NCBI GenBank assembly: GCA_020161695.1 | Contig: JAIUOO010000020.1 | Coordinates: 39,826-103,825 of the forward strand | Direction of reading: 5' to 3' | DNA: 64,000 nucleotides | Origin: Pseudomonadota bacterium | GTDB lineage: Bacteria; Pseudomonadota; Alphaproteobacteria; Rhizobiales; Phreatobacteraceae | Part shown: piece after piece, positions 1 through 8,511 of the stretch | How the letters are laid out: each line of letters starts with the position of its first letter | How positions within the stretch are numbered: the stretch's first letter is position 1 | Translations under genes and position numbers: made by a program | The notes under the pieces: generated by a model | Told to the model about the DNA's origin: nothing | Databases searched by the model: none | Seen by the model: only the letters and a program-made list of their open reading frames with translations

Positions 1-2118
1 GAGCATCAGGTTGTCCTTCACCGAGAGGCCGGCGAACAGGCCGCGCCCCTGCGGCACATAGCCGACGCCGAGCCGTGCCACCCGGTCCGGCGGCAGGCCC
101 GCGAGCGCATCGCCGCCGAGCGAGACAATGCCGGATGCCGGCGGCGCGATGCCGGTGATGGTCTTGAGGACGGTCGACTTGCCCGCGCCGTTGCGGCCGA
201 GCAGGGCGACGATCTCGCCGGCTTTCACGTCCATGGTGACGTCGTTGAGGATATGGCTCTTGCCGTAGAACGTGTTCACGTCCTTCAACGCCAGCAGCGT
301 TTCGGCGGTGGCGGCCGATGCCCGCTCCTTGGCGGCGATCGCATGGGCGCCCGAGCCGAGATAGACCGCCTGAACCTTCTCGGACGAGCGCGCATCCTCC
401 ACGGTGCCGTCGACCAGCACCTCGCCGTCGTTCATCACCGTGACGTGGTCGGCGAGCTGAAACACGCGGTCGATGTCGTGCTCGACCAGCAGGACCGGGA
501 TGTCGCCGGAAATGGTCTTGATGATGTCGCCGACGCGCTTGCGCTCGGCCGCCGCGAGGCCGGCGAGCGGCTCGTCCAGCAGCAGCACCCGCGGGCGCGT
601 CGCGAGCGCCAGCGCCATGTCGACCAGGCGCTGGCCGCCATAGGACAGCGATCCCGCCTCGACCTTCTCGATCCCGGCGAGCCCGAGATAGCGCATCAGC
701 GTCGTCGTATCCTGCCCGAGCCCGGGCAGGGCGGTCGCCTCGGCCCATACGCCGAACCGGCCGGAATGCCGCGCCTGGATGGCGAGCCGCACGTTCTCCT
801 CGATGGTCAAGCCGGGGAACAGGTTGGTGATCTGGAACGAGCGGCCGACGCCGGCCTGCGTGATCGCCTGCGGTGAGAGGCCGCCGACCTCGTGGCCTTC
901 CAGCGTCACCGAGCCCTTGTCGGGCGGGAACATGCCGGAGATGAGGTTGAAGGCGGTAGTCTTGCCGGCGCCGTTCGGGCCGATCAGCGCGTGCAGCGTG
1001 CGGTCGCGAACGGTGAAGGAGACGCCGCGCACCGCGCGGATACCGCCGAAGCTCTTGACGATACCGTCGGCCGCGAGCACCGCACCGCCATCCGCCTTGC
1101 CCTCGCGAACGAATTCGCGCGGCACCGGGCCGACGTCCTCGACCCGCCGCGCGGCCATGGCCGCATCGGTCTCTTCGGTCTTGCGGAAGGGGGCCATGAG
1201 CCGTTCGGCGACGCCGACGAGGCCGGTCGGCGAGAACACGATGAAGGCGACGAACAGGAGACCGAAGAACAGCAGCCAGCTCGACGTGAACAGCGACAGA
1301 TACTCGCGGAACAGCATGAAGAAGAGCGCGCCGAGGGCCGGGCCCAGGAACGAGCGCATGCCGCCGATCACCACCATGGCGAGGAGCTCGCCCGAGGCCT
1401 GGATATGCAGCGCGTCGGCGGACGTGAAGCGGTGGTGGAAGGCCGCGAGCGCGCCGGCAAAGCCCGCCAGCGTCGCCGAAATGGTGAAGGCGATCAGCTT
1501 GTAGCGCGTGGTGTCGTAGCCGACGAAGCGCGCGCGCGTCTCGTTCTCGCGGATCGCCACGAGAACGGTGCCGACCGCCGAACGGTGGAAGCGCTGGAGC
1601 AGGAAGACGACGCCGAAGCTGATCACGGCGACGAAGCCGTAGAACAGCCATGGGTCGTTGAGGTCGAGCCCCGGCCAGACCGGGCGCACGAGACCGCCGA
1701 GGCCGTTCTCGCCGCCGGTCAGCTCGGTCCAGCGGAACGATACGGTGAAGGCGACCGCAGCGAGCGCAAGCGTCAGAAGCGAGAAATAGACGCCGCGCCG
1801 CCGCAGGATGAGAAGGCCGGCCAGCGCCGAGAAGGCGCCGACGAAGACAATGGCGAACAGGATCGGCAGCAGCATCTGTCCGGGCAGGAAGTGCCGCTGC
1901 GCGAGCGCGGCCGCATAGGCGCCGATGCCGAAGAAGGTGGCGTGGCCGAACGAGACGAGGCCGGTATGGCCGACGAGAATGTTCAGGGCGAGCGCCGCGA
2001 TGGCGAAGATCACGACGTCCGTCGCGGACGTCAGCGTCAGGCCGATCGACAGCATGAGGAAGGGCAGGACGACCAGCCCGGCAAGGGCCGCGAGAAGGTT
2101 GCGCGTCGAGGCGGTCAT
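1..2118 (-). CDS. livM-livG-livF: Fused branched-chain amino-acid-type ABC transporter: LivM permease + LivG ATPase + LivF ATPase (3' end outside window)
   Basis: One reading frame runs without a stop from the ATG at 2118 to the window edge (706 codons seen). Residues about 1-310 are a LivM-type inner-membrane permease with many hydrophobic helices. A linker leads to a LivG-type ATPase from about residue 349: Walker A GPNGAGKTT with Lys386, signature LSYGGQ near 491, Walker B LLLDEP with Asp515, and switch His547. A second linker leads to a LivF-type ATPase from about residue 607: Walker A GRNGAGKST with Lys647; its signature and Walker B lie beyond the edge. Both Walker lysines are in the same frame and I translated both linkers without finding a stop. 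The gene starts 4 bases after livH ends, so it is surely cotranscribed with livK-livH. LivM-LivG fusions are familiar; carrying LivF as well is unusual. The substrate cannot be read from sequence: amino acids, urea and amides are all used by this family. Confidence 0.9.
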   Translation of the reverse strand, partial: MTASTRNLLAALAGLVVLPFLMLSIGLTLTSATDVVIFAIAALALNILVGHTGLVSFGHATFFGIGAYAAALAQRHFLPGQMLLPILFAIVFVGAFSALAGLLILRRRGVYFSLLTLALAAVAFTVSFRWTELTGGENGLGGLVRPVWPGLDLNDPWLFYGFVAVISFGVVFLLQRFHRSAVGTVLVAIRENETRARFVGYDTTRYKLIAFTISATLAGFAGALAAFHHRFTSADALHIQASGELLAMVVIGGMRSFLGPALGALFFMLFREYLSLFTSSWLLFFGLLFVAFIVFSPTGLVGVAERLMAPFRKTEETDAAMAARRVEDVGPVPREFVREGKADGGAVLAADGIVKSFGGIRAVRGVSFTVRDRTLHALIGPNGAGKTTAFNLISGMFPPDKGSVTLEGHEVGGLSPQAITQAGVGRSFQITNLFPGLTIEENVRLAIQARHSGRFGVWAEATALPGLGQDTTTLMRYLGLAGIEKVEAGSLSYGGQRLVDMALALATRPRVLLLDEPLAGLAAAERKRVGDIIKTISGDIPVLLVEHDIDRVFQLADHVTVMNDGEVLVDGTVEDARSSEKVQAVYLGSGAHAIAAKERASAATAETLLALKDVNTFYGKSHILNDVTMDVKAGEIVALLGRNGAGKSTVLKTITGIAPPASGIVSLGGDALAGLPPDRVARLGVGYVPQGRGLFAGLSVKDNLML

Positions 2119-2122
2119 GCGG

Positions 2123-3010
2123 TCACTCGAACTTCTGGATGCGCTCGCCGAACAGGCCGCGGGGTCTGAGCAGCAGGACGAGCACCATGAGGAGATAGAC
2201 GGAGGCTTCGGTCGCGGCCGGGTAGAAATGGGCGGCGACACCGCGCGTCACGCCGACGATGCAGGCGGCCGCCACCACGCCCCAGAACGAGCCGAGGCCG
2301 CCGATCACCACGACGACGAAGGCGAAGGTGATGATCTCCTGCCCCATGGCCGGATGGACGCCGGCAATCGGCGCGATCAGCACGCCGGCAAGGGCCGCGA
2401 GCCCGACGCCGATCATCACGACGGCGGTCATGTAGGGCTTCAGCGAGATGCCGAGCGCGCCGACCATGTCGGGGTTCTGCACGCCGGCGCGGACGACCTT
2501 GCCGAAAGCGGTTTTGGCCAGCAGCACCCAGAGGCCGGCGACACACAGAACGGCCGTGCCGAGGATCATCAGCCGGTAGCGGGAATAGACGAACTCGCCG
2601 AGGAAGACCTGCCCGCGCAACGCCTGCGGGATCGAGAAGGGGACGGGAGCCGCGCCATAGAGGATGCGCAGCGACTGTTCGGCGACCATGGCGAGGCCGA
2701 AGGTCAGGAGCAGGCCGAGGATGGGGTCGGCCGTGTAGAAGCGGCGCAGCAGGTAGCGCTCGATCACGAGCCCGATGAGCGCGACCGCCAGCGGCGAGGC
2801 GATCAGCGCGCCGCCGAAGCCGATATGCGGCGCAAGTGTCACCGCGAGATAGGCGCCGATGGCATAGAACGCGCCGTGGGCGAGGTTCACGATGCCGCCG
2901 AGCGAGAAGATCATCGACAGCCCGAGCGCGATCATCACGTAATAGGCGCCGAACAGCAGGCCGTTGAGGATCTGCGAGATGAGCGGGATCAGGTCTGGCA
3001 CGTCGAGCAT
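2123..3010 (-). CDS. livH: Branched-chain amino-acid-type ABC transporter permease, LivH family
   Basis: A 295-residue hydrophobic protein with about eight predicted inner-membrane helices and the LivH hallmark stretch SLGGIVNLAHGAFYAIGAY near residues 36-54. LivH pairs with LivM to form the translocation channel; here LivM is the N-terminal part of the next gene, 4 bases downstream. The C-terminal RPRGLFGE is typical of the family. It lies between livK and the fused livMGF gene on the same strand. Start at 3010 is the first Met of the conserved hydrophobic region. Family call is secure; substrate is not. Confidence 0.92.
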   Translation of the reverse strand: MLDVPDLIPLISQILNGLLFGAYYVMIALGLSMIFSLGGIVNLAHGAFYAIGAYLAVTLAPHIGFGGALIASPLAVALIGLVIERYLLRRFYTADPILGLLLTFGLAMVAEQSLRILYGAAPVPFSIPQALRGQVFLGEFVYSRYRLMILGTAVLCVAGLWVLLAKTAFGKVVRAGVQNPDMVGALGISLKPYMTAVVMIGVGLAALAGVLIAPIAGVHPAMGQEIITFAFVVVVIGGLGSFWGVVAAACIVGVTRGVAAHFYPAATEASVYLLMVLVLLLRPRGLFGERIQKFE

Positions 3011-3060
3011 CTCGTGGCAGGAAGGCGCCCTTGCGGAGGCGGAGCGACACCGGTCTCGCC

Positions 3061-3150
3061 GTCATGGCCGGGCCTGTCCCGGCCATCCACGACTTGAACG
3101 CGACGATGACGGAATTCATGGATGCCCGGCACAAGGCCGGGCATGACGAC
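3061..3150. repeat. Palindromic extragenic repeat pair between livK and livH
   Basis: Two GC-rich palindromes lie about 25 bases apart. The first (3061-3090) has arms ATGGCCGGG and CCCGGCCAT; the second (about 3118-3146) has arms ATGCCCGGC and GCCGGGCAT. They resemble the extragenic palindromic elements common in Bradyrhizobium-like genomes, where such units sit between genes and can fold in RNA. Here they fall inside the livK-livH gap and could make differing amounts of binding protein and permease. Only this copy is seen in the window. Confidence 0.7.
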
Positions 3151-3207
3151 AGTTTTCGCTGGCTGAGTGTTCGGGGCGGGCAAGATGACCGCCCCGGACG
3201 TCTCACC

Positions 3208-4464
3208 TCACGCCGAGCGGAACACGCACTTGTTCTCTTCCTCGGTCGCCGCGATCACCTCGAGGCTCTCGTTCGGCCCCGGCACCGGGGGCGAGGAGGA
3301 GAAGATGTCCCACTGGTTCTTCACCTGCGCCTGAGGCAGCGCGGTGATGGCGTACATCTCGGTCATCATCTGATGGTCGCGGGCGCGGAAGTAGCTTTCA
3401 CGCGACTTCAGCACGTCGAACTTCGCGCCCTTCTCGAAATGCTCGACGATCTTGGTCGGATCGGTCGAGCGCGTCTCGGCCATCGACTGGGCGATGATCT
3501 TGAGCGAGCAGTACTCGCCCCAGGCCTGGTTCTCCGGCGGCCGGCGGTGCTTGGCGTTGAAGGCGGCGACGAATTTCTTCGAGTTCGGCGTGTCGACGAG
3601 ATGATGCCAGAGAGCCGGCCAGATGCCGCCGAAATTGCCGGGGCCCGCGCCCCAGGCGAGCGCCGTGTCGAAGCCGAAGCCGGCGACCGGGAAGGTCAGG
3701 CCGAACTCGGCATATTGCTTGAGGAAGTTGGTGATCTGCGTTCCCGCGAGGTTGAGGATCACCACGTCCGGGCGCGCCTGCCTGATCTTCAGCAGGAAGG
3801 GCGAGAAGTCGGCAAGATCGGTCGGGATCAGGTCGTCGCCGGCATGGTTGGCGTTGTTGCCGGCCATGAAGCGTTTGGCGACGTTGAGGAGGTCGTGGCC
3901 GAAGGCATAGTCAGCCGTCAGCGAATACCACTTCTTGCCGGTGACGAGGCCGTTGGCGACCAGCGAGCGACCCACCGCCTTCACATACATCGAGTTCTGC
4001 GCCTCGATGTGGAACATGTAGCGCTGGCAGTCCGAGCCGCGCAGCGCGTCCGAGTTCGCGCCCGTGTTGATGAACAGCACCTTCTCGCGCTGCACGACCT
4101 GCGCGATGGCGAGCGCGGAGGCTGACGAGATTTCGCCGATCAGCGCCGAGATCTTGTCGCGCTGGATCAGGCGCTCGGCCTTGGCGGAGGCCTGCTGCGG
4201 ATTGGGGCTGTCGTCGTAGATGACCTCGATCTTGCGGCCGTTGACGCCGCCGGCGGCGTTCACTTCCTCCACCGCCAGCTGCATGGCCTGGACGGCGTAT
4301 TCGCCCAAGGGGCCGAGGAAGCCGGTGCGCGGCGTGATATGGCCGAGCTTGATGGCCTCGGACTGCGCGTAGCTGATCGCCGGAGCGCCGAGCGTGCCGA
4401 GGGCGGCCGCGCCCGCGGAGGCCTTGAGAATCGTGCGGCGTGAAAGGCTCGTGTCGAGCGGCAT
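3208..4464 (-). CDS. livK: Branched-chain amino-acid-type ABC transporter periplasmic binding protein
   Basis: A 418-residue Peripla_BP_6 (type I fold) protein. The start at 4464 follows a good AAAGGAGA ribosome site and gives an N-terminus with a twin-arginine-like SRRTILKA stretch, a hydrophobic core and an AQS cleavage region, so export is likely. The mature part has family signatures such as KLGHITPRTGFLGPLG and VIYDDSPNPQQASAKAERLI. It would deliver ligand to LivH and the fused LivMGF, encoded just downstream. The gene is divergent from a GntR regulator, and a perfect 12-base palindrome lies in the shared promoter region. Ligand unknown; neighbouring catabolic genes suggest an organic acid or modified amino acid (inference). 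Confidence 0.9.
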   Translation of the reverse strand: MPLDTSLSRRTILKASAGAAALGTLGAPAISYAQSEAIKLGHITPRTGFLGPLGEYAVQAMQLAVEEVNAAGGVNGRKIEVIYDDSPNPQQASAKAERLIQRDKISALIGEISSASALAIAQVVQREKVLFINTGANSDALRGSDCQRYMFHIEAQNSMYVKAVGRSLVANGLVTGKKWYSLTADYAFGHDLLNVAKRFMAGNNANHAGDDLIPTDLADFSPFLLKIRQARPDVVILNLAGTQITNFLKQYAEFGLTFPVAGFGFDTALAWGAGPGNFGGIWPALWHHLVDTPNSKKFVAAFNAKHRRPPENQAWGEYCSLKIIAQSMAETRSTDPTKIVEHFEKGAKFDVLKSRESYFRARDHQMMTEMYAITALPQAQVKNQWDIFSSSPPVPGPNESLEVIAATEEENKCVFRSA

Positions 4465-4550
4465 GGGACGTCTCCTTTGCGTTTCCACCTGTTCATCTGC
4501 GGAGTGGTTGTTCCCCTCTCGCAGCCGGCGGCCATGCGGCTTGCCGTGAT

Positions 4551-4562
4551 CTGTGATCACAG
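4551..4562. promoter_or_regulatory. Candidate operator of the GntR regulator (12-bp perfect palindrome)
   Basis: CTGTGATCACAG is a perfect palindrome in the 156-base gap between divergent livK and the gntR-type gene, 58 bases before the regulator start. A partial second GTGATC half-site begins 6 bases upstream. GntR/FCD regulators usually bind short palindromes in such shared promoters and are released by a pathway metabolite. Position and symmetry support the call; binding is inferred. Confidence 0.5.
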
Positions 4563-4620
4563 TTATGGTTTCTCAAACGGCTGGCTTTGTCCAGCCCCTC
4601 CACGGAAACGCCTGCAGATT

Positions 4621-5334
4621 ATGAGCGTCGCCGAAGCCCTCACCGCCCTTGGCCCCTTGGAGCGCGAGACCCTCGGCGACAAGGTCTACGGCCAGTTGCG
4701 CGAGCTCCTGATGGAGGGCCGTCTCGCGCCGGGCGACAAGCTGTCCCTGCGCGGCACTGCGGAGGCGCTCGGCGTGTCCATGATGCCGGTGCGCGAGGCG
4801 GTCAGCCGCCTCGTTGCCGACCGGGCGCTGGAGGTGGCGCCGAACCGCGCCGTGCGCGTGCCCATTCTCACGATTGGCCAGTTCAGCGAACTCACGACCG
4901 TGCGGATCGAGCTCGAGGGCTTTGCCGCCGAGCGCGCCGCCGCTTCCGCCTCTGCCGCCGATATCGCCCGCATTGGGGAGTCCGAGGCGGCGTTCCGGGG
5001 CTTGAGCATGGTCAAGCGGCCCGACCTCGCCGAGGCGGTGCGCCTCAACAAGGACCTGCATTTCGCCATCTATGCCGCGACCGGCCTGCCGACCCTGGTC
5101 GAGATCATCGGCGGCCTCTGGCTGAAGGCCGGGCCGATCCTCAATCTCGACCTCGGCGCCAATCCCGATAGGTTCGCCACCGGCGGTGCCGTGCGCTTCC
5201 ATGCCGAGGCGCTGGCGGCGATAAGGGCCGGCAACGGCGAGGGCGCACGGGCCGCCATCGCCGCCGACATCCGGGGCGCCGCCGACTTCATCATCGCCCG
5301 CGGCGGCCTTGCCGCCGACGTGGCTGCGGACTGA
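4621..5334 (+). CDS. GntR family regulator, FCD (FadR) subfamily
   Basis: A 237-residue protein with an N-terminal winged helix-turn-helix (about residues 15-80; KVYGQLRELLMEGRLAPGDKL and VSMMPVREAVSRL are classical GntR stretches) and an all-helical FCD ligand domain (about 90-225). Histidines in NKDLHFAIY and VRFHAEAL fit the metal site of FCD domains. The Met at 4621 starts just before the conserved domain; the same frame is open upstream without good homology. It heads a plus-strand run of five genes and diverges from the livK-livH-livMGF operon, so it probably controls both. The effector is unknown. Confidence 0.9.
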   Translation: MSVAEALTALGPLERETLGDKVYGQLRELLMEGRLAPGDKLSLRGTAEALGVSMMPVREAVSRLVADRALEVAPNRAVRVPILTIGQFSELTTVRIELEGFAAERAAASASAADIARIGESEAAFRGLSMVKRPDLAEAVRLNKDLHFAIYAATGLPTLVEIIGGLWLKAGPILNLDLGANPDRFATGGAVRFHAEALAAIRAGNGEGARAAIAADIRGAADFIIARGGLAADVAAD

Positions 5335-5362
5335 CACCAACAAGCATCAGGGAGAGCATTCC

Positions 5363-6139
5363 ATGGATCTCGGCATCAAGGGCCTGCGCGTGCTGGTCAC
5401 GGCGGGCGCCAACGGCATCGGCCGCGAGGTTGCCCGCGCCTTCGCGGAGGAGGGGGCGAAGGTCCATGTCTGCGACGTCGACCGCGAGGCCATCAACGAG
5501 CTCGCCCGCACCGACCCAGGCATCTGGTCCAGCCCCTGCGACGTGTCGAACCGGGCCGAGGTGAAAGCCCTGTTCGACACCGCCATCGATCGCCTCGGCG
5601 GCCTCGACGTGCTGGTCAACAATGCCGGCATTGCCGGGCCGACCGGTCGTGTCGAGGAGATCAACCCGGAAGACTGGGACCGCTGCATCGACATCTGCCT
5701 GACCAGCCAGTTCAACTGCGCGCGCCTCGCCGTGCCGCATCTGAAGCAGAGCGACAACGCCTCGATCATCAACCTCGCCTCGGTGGCCGGGCGCTTCGGC
5801 TTCGCGCTGCGCACGCCCTATTCGGCCGCGAAATGGGGCGTCATCGGCTTCACCAAGTCGTTGGCCGTCGAACTCGGCGAGTTCGGCATCCGCGCCAATG
5901 CCATCCTGCCGGGGCTGGTCGAGGGCGACCGGATCCGCCGCGTTCTGGAGGCCAAGGCCCAGTCGCGCGGCGTCGCTTTCCGCGAGATCGAACAGCAGGC
6001 CGTGGCCAATACCTCGCTGAAGACCTTCGTCACGGCGCGGCAGCTTGCGGACCAGATGCTGTTCCTTGCCTCGCCGAAGGGGCGAACCATCTCCGGGCAG
6101 GCGATCTCCATCGACGGCGACATGCAGATGCTGACCTGA
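5363..6139 (+). CDS. Short-chain dehydrogenase/reductase (classical SDR)
   Basis: A 258-residue classical SDR with the cofactor motif TAGANGIG (residues 13-20), NNAG (86-89), catalytic Ser140 and the Tyr153/Lys157 pair in YSAAK. The C-terminal GQAISIDGDMQML is the usual SDR tail. Start at 5363 follows GGAGAG. It lies 28 bases after the GntR gene and is likely in its operon, so it may oxidise or reduce a hydroxy or keto intermediate of the imported compound. The substrate cannot be told from sequence. Confidence 0.88.
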   Translation: MDLGIKGLRVLVTAGANGIGREVARAFAEEGAKVHVCDVDREAINELARTDPGIWSSPCDVSNRAEVKALFDTAIDRLGGLDVLVNNAGIAGPTGRVEEINPEDWDRCIDICLTSQFNCARLAVPHLKQSDNASIINLASVAGRFGFALRTPYSAAKWGVIGFTKSLAVELGEFGIRANAILPGLVEGDRIRRVLEAKAQSRGVAFREIEQQAVANTSLKTFVTARQLADQMLFLASPKGRTISGQAISIDGDMQMLT

Positions 6140-6178
6140 CGGCTTGTTGGCGGCCCGCGAACATGCGACGCAGCCGGC

Positions 6179-7018
6179 GTGACCGTCATCGCGCACCTGT
6201 CCGACCTGCACCTGTCGCCGGTGCCGTTCCCCGCGGAATGGCCCTGGCGGCTGAAGCCGGTCCTCGGCTGGATCAACTGGAAGCGCCAGCCGGGCGCCCA
6301 TGACGACGCCATCTGGGAGAAGACGGCGGCGGCGGTGCTCGCCGCCTCGCCCGATTTCACGGCGGTCACCGGCGACCTGATCGAGCTCGGCCTGTCGTCG
6401 GAATATGCGCGCGCGGCGACTGCATTGGCTCGTCTGGGCGATCCCGAAATTGTCTCGTGGGCCCCGGGCAATCACGATGCCTATACGAGCGATACGACGG
6501 CCCGCATTCGCGAGCACCTGTTCCGCTGGCTCGGTCCGGCTCAAGCCTCCGGTGACCTGCGCACCCATTTTCCGCGCCTCGACCTCGTGGGTCGCGCGGC
6601 GGTGATCACCCTTTGCTCCGGCGCGCCGACATGGACCTTCTCGGCCGAAGGAGTAGTCGGGCCGGCACAGCTCGCCCGGCTTGACGCCATGCTCGCCGGC
6701 ATCGACCGGGCGACACACCTGCCGGTCATCGCGATCCATCACCCGCCAGTCGCAGAGGGCCTGTCGCGGCTGAAGCGCCTGCGCGACGGCGAGCCGCTGC
6801 TACATGTCCTTGCCCGTCACCGCTGTCCGCTCGTCCTGCACGGCCATCTTCATGAGGCGCGCCGTCAGGAGTGGGAGGCTGTCGGCCACCGCATCGCGCT
6901 CGTCGGCGTCCCCTCCGCCTCGGCCACCGGCCGCGATGGCGAGGAAGGGCCGGCCTTCAATCTGGTCACCATCGCGCCGGACCTGACATGGCAAGTCGAA
7001 ACCCGCGCGGTGACCTGA
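6179..7018 (+). CDS. Calcineurin-like metallophosphoesterase
   Basis: A 279-residue protein starting at GTG 6179. All motifs of the binuclear metallophosphoesterase fold are present: Asp9-x-His11 in SDLH, Asp66 in TGD, GNHD (97-100), the HH pair in IAIHHPP, and HGHLH near the C-terminus. The fold hydrolyses phosphate esters or cyclic nucleotides. It is 39 bases downstream of the SDR and 62 upstream of the oxidase, in the GntR-headed run, although a phosphoesterase has no obvious step in such a pathway. UDP-diacylglucosamine hydrolase-like or cAMP phosphodiesterase-like roles are possible. Confidence 0.85.
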   Translation: MTVIAHLSDLHLSPVPFPAEWPWRLKPVLGWINWKRQPGAHDDAIWEKTAAAVLAASPDFTAVTGDLIELGLSSEYARAATALARLGDPEIVSWAPGNHDAYTSDTTARIREHLFRWLGPAQASGDLRTHFPRLDLVGRAAVITLCSGAPTWTFSAEGVVGPAQLARLDAMLAGIDRATHLPVIAIHHPPVAEGLSRLKRLRDGEPLLHVLARHRCPLVLHGHLHEARRQEWEAVGHRIALVGVPSASATGRDGEEGPAFNLVTIAPDLTWQVETRAVT

Positions 7019-7080
7019 CACCGCCTTGCGGGGCTGGCCTGCGCCGTGCCGGTTGGAATCTCGCCGGCTTGGTGTCTTGA

Positions 7081-8511
7081 ATGTCGGCCCCTTCCGAAGC
7101 TCTACCCAAGATCGCCCCGATGAACGCGCCCGCCGCCTCGAACATCAAGCCCGCTTTGCTGGAGGCGCTGCAGGCGCTCGTCGGCAACCGCGTCACCACC
7201 TCCGAGTCGGATCGGGCGCAGCACGGACGCGACGAGTCGCGCCATCCCGCCCATCTGCCGGATGCTGTCTGTCGTGCGCTCTCGACCGAGGAGGTCTCGG
7301 CCATCGTCAGGCTGTGCAACGCGCATGACACGCCGGTTGTCGCCTATGGCGCGGGCTCCTCGCTGGAAGGTGCGCTGATCCCGGTCAAGGGCGGCGTCTC
7401 GCTCGACCTCACAGGCATGAATCAGATCCTCAGCGTCCGCGCCGAAGACCTTGACGCCACTGTGCAAGCCGGTGTGACGCGCAAGACGCTGAACGCGCAC
7501 CTGCGCGATACCGGCCTGTTCTTCCCGATCGATCCCGGGGCCGACGCGACCATCGGCGGCATGGCCGCGACCCGCGCCTCCGGCACCAACGCGGTGCGCT
7601 ACGGCACCATGCGCGAGAACGTCGTCAGCCTCACCGTGGTTCTGGCCGACGGGCGCGTCATCCGCACCCGCTCGCGCGCCAAGAAGTCGTCGGCGGGCTA
7701 CGACCTCACCGGCCTCTTCGTGGGACAGGAGGGCACGCTCGGCATCATCACCGAGGTGACTGTTCGCCTCTACGGCATTCCCGAGGTCATGGCGGCCGCC
7801 ATCTGCGCCTTTCCGAGCGTCGAGGCCGCCGTCGATACCGTCATCCAGACCATCCAGATGGGCCTGCCGATCTCGCGGGTGGAACTGCTCGACGACAACG
7901 CCATCCTCGCGGTCAATGGCTATTCCAAGCTCGGCCTGCCGGTGACGCCGACTCTGTTCTTCGAGTTCGCCGGCAGCCAGTCGGCGGTCGAGGAACAGGC
8001 GGCCATCGTCGAGGAACTCGCCAAGGGCGAGGGCGCGACCAACTGGAAATGGTCGACCGATGCCGACGAGCGGGCGAAGCTCTGGCAGGCCCGCCACGAC
8101 ATCCATTGGGCGATCCGGGCGCTGCGGCCGGGCGCCAAGGGCTTCGGCACCGATGTCTGCGTACCGATCTCGGCGCTCGCCGATGTCATCCGCGCGGTGC
8201 GTCAGGACACTTCCCAGCGCACCTTCGGCACGACCCTCGTCGGCCATGTCGGCGACGGCAACTTCCATCTCGGCATGCAGATCGACCCGGACGACCCGGA
8301 CGAGTGGAAGCAGGCGAACGAGATCAACGACCGCATGGTGCGCCACGCCATTTCGCTCGGCGGCACCTGCACCGGCGAGCATGGCGTCGGCATCGGCAAG
8401 ATGAAGTTCATGCGCGAGGAGCACGGCGAGGCCGTGGACGTGATGCACATGATCAAGGCTGCGCTCGACCCCAAGGGCATCCTCAACCCTGGAAAGGTGC
8501 TTCCGGCGTGA
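7081..8511 (+). CDS. FAD-linked oxidase, D-lactate dehydrogenase/GlcD type
   Basis: A 476-residue member of the VAO-type flavoprotein family. The FAD-binding half has GAGSSLEG and PGADATIGGMAATRASG; the C-terminal half has GHVGDGNFH, GEHGVGIGK and the final GILNPGK, as in cytochrome-linked D-lactate dehydrogenases. Such enzymes oxidise D-2-hydroxy acids and pass electrons to cytochrome c or the quinone pool. Start at ATG 7081; a second Met at 7120 is possible. Its stop overlaps the start of the M20 peptidase gene by 4 bases (GTGA), so the two are translationally coupled. D-lactate is the default guess; another 2-hydroxy acid is equally possible here. Confidence 0.88.
   Translation: MSAPSEALPKIAPMNAPAASNIKPALLEALQALVGNRVTTSESDRAQHGRDESRHPAHLPDAVCRALSTEEVSAIVRLCNAHDTPVVAYGAGSSLEGALIPVKGGVSLDLTGMNQILSVRAEDLDATVQAGVTRKTLNAHLRDTGLFFPIDPGADATIGGMAATRASGTNAVRYGTMRENVVSLTVVLADGRVIRTRSRAKKSSAGYDLTGLFVGQEGTLGIITEVTVRLYGIPEVMAAAICAFPSVEAAVDTVIQTIQMGLPISRVELLDDNAILAVNGYSKLGLPVTPTLFFEFAGSQSAVEEQAAIVEELAKGEGATNWKWSTDADERAKLWQARHDIHWAIRALRPGAKGFGTDVCVPISALADVIRAVRQDTSQRTFGTTLVGHVGDGNFHLGMQIDPDDPDEWKQANEINDRMVRHAISLGGTCTGEHGVGIGKMKFMREEHGEAVDVMHMIKAALDPKGILNPGKVLPA

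Noticed and set aside
892..2169. Long plus-strand open frame of 425 codons
   Set aside because: It is the mirror of the livMGF gene; its product is Arg/Glu/Asp-rich low-complexity sequence with no domain.
7102..8448. Minus-strand open frame of 448 codons
   Set aside because: Antisense of the FAD-linked oxidase, with no recognisable motif.
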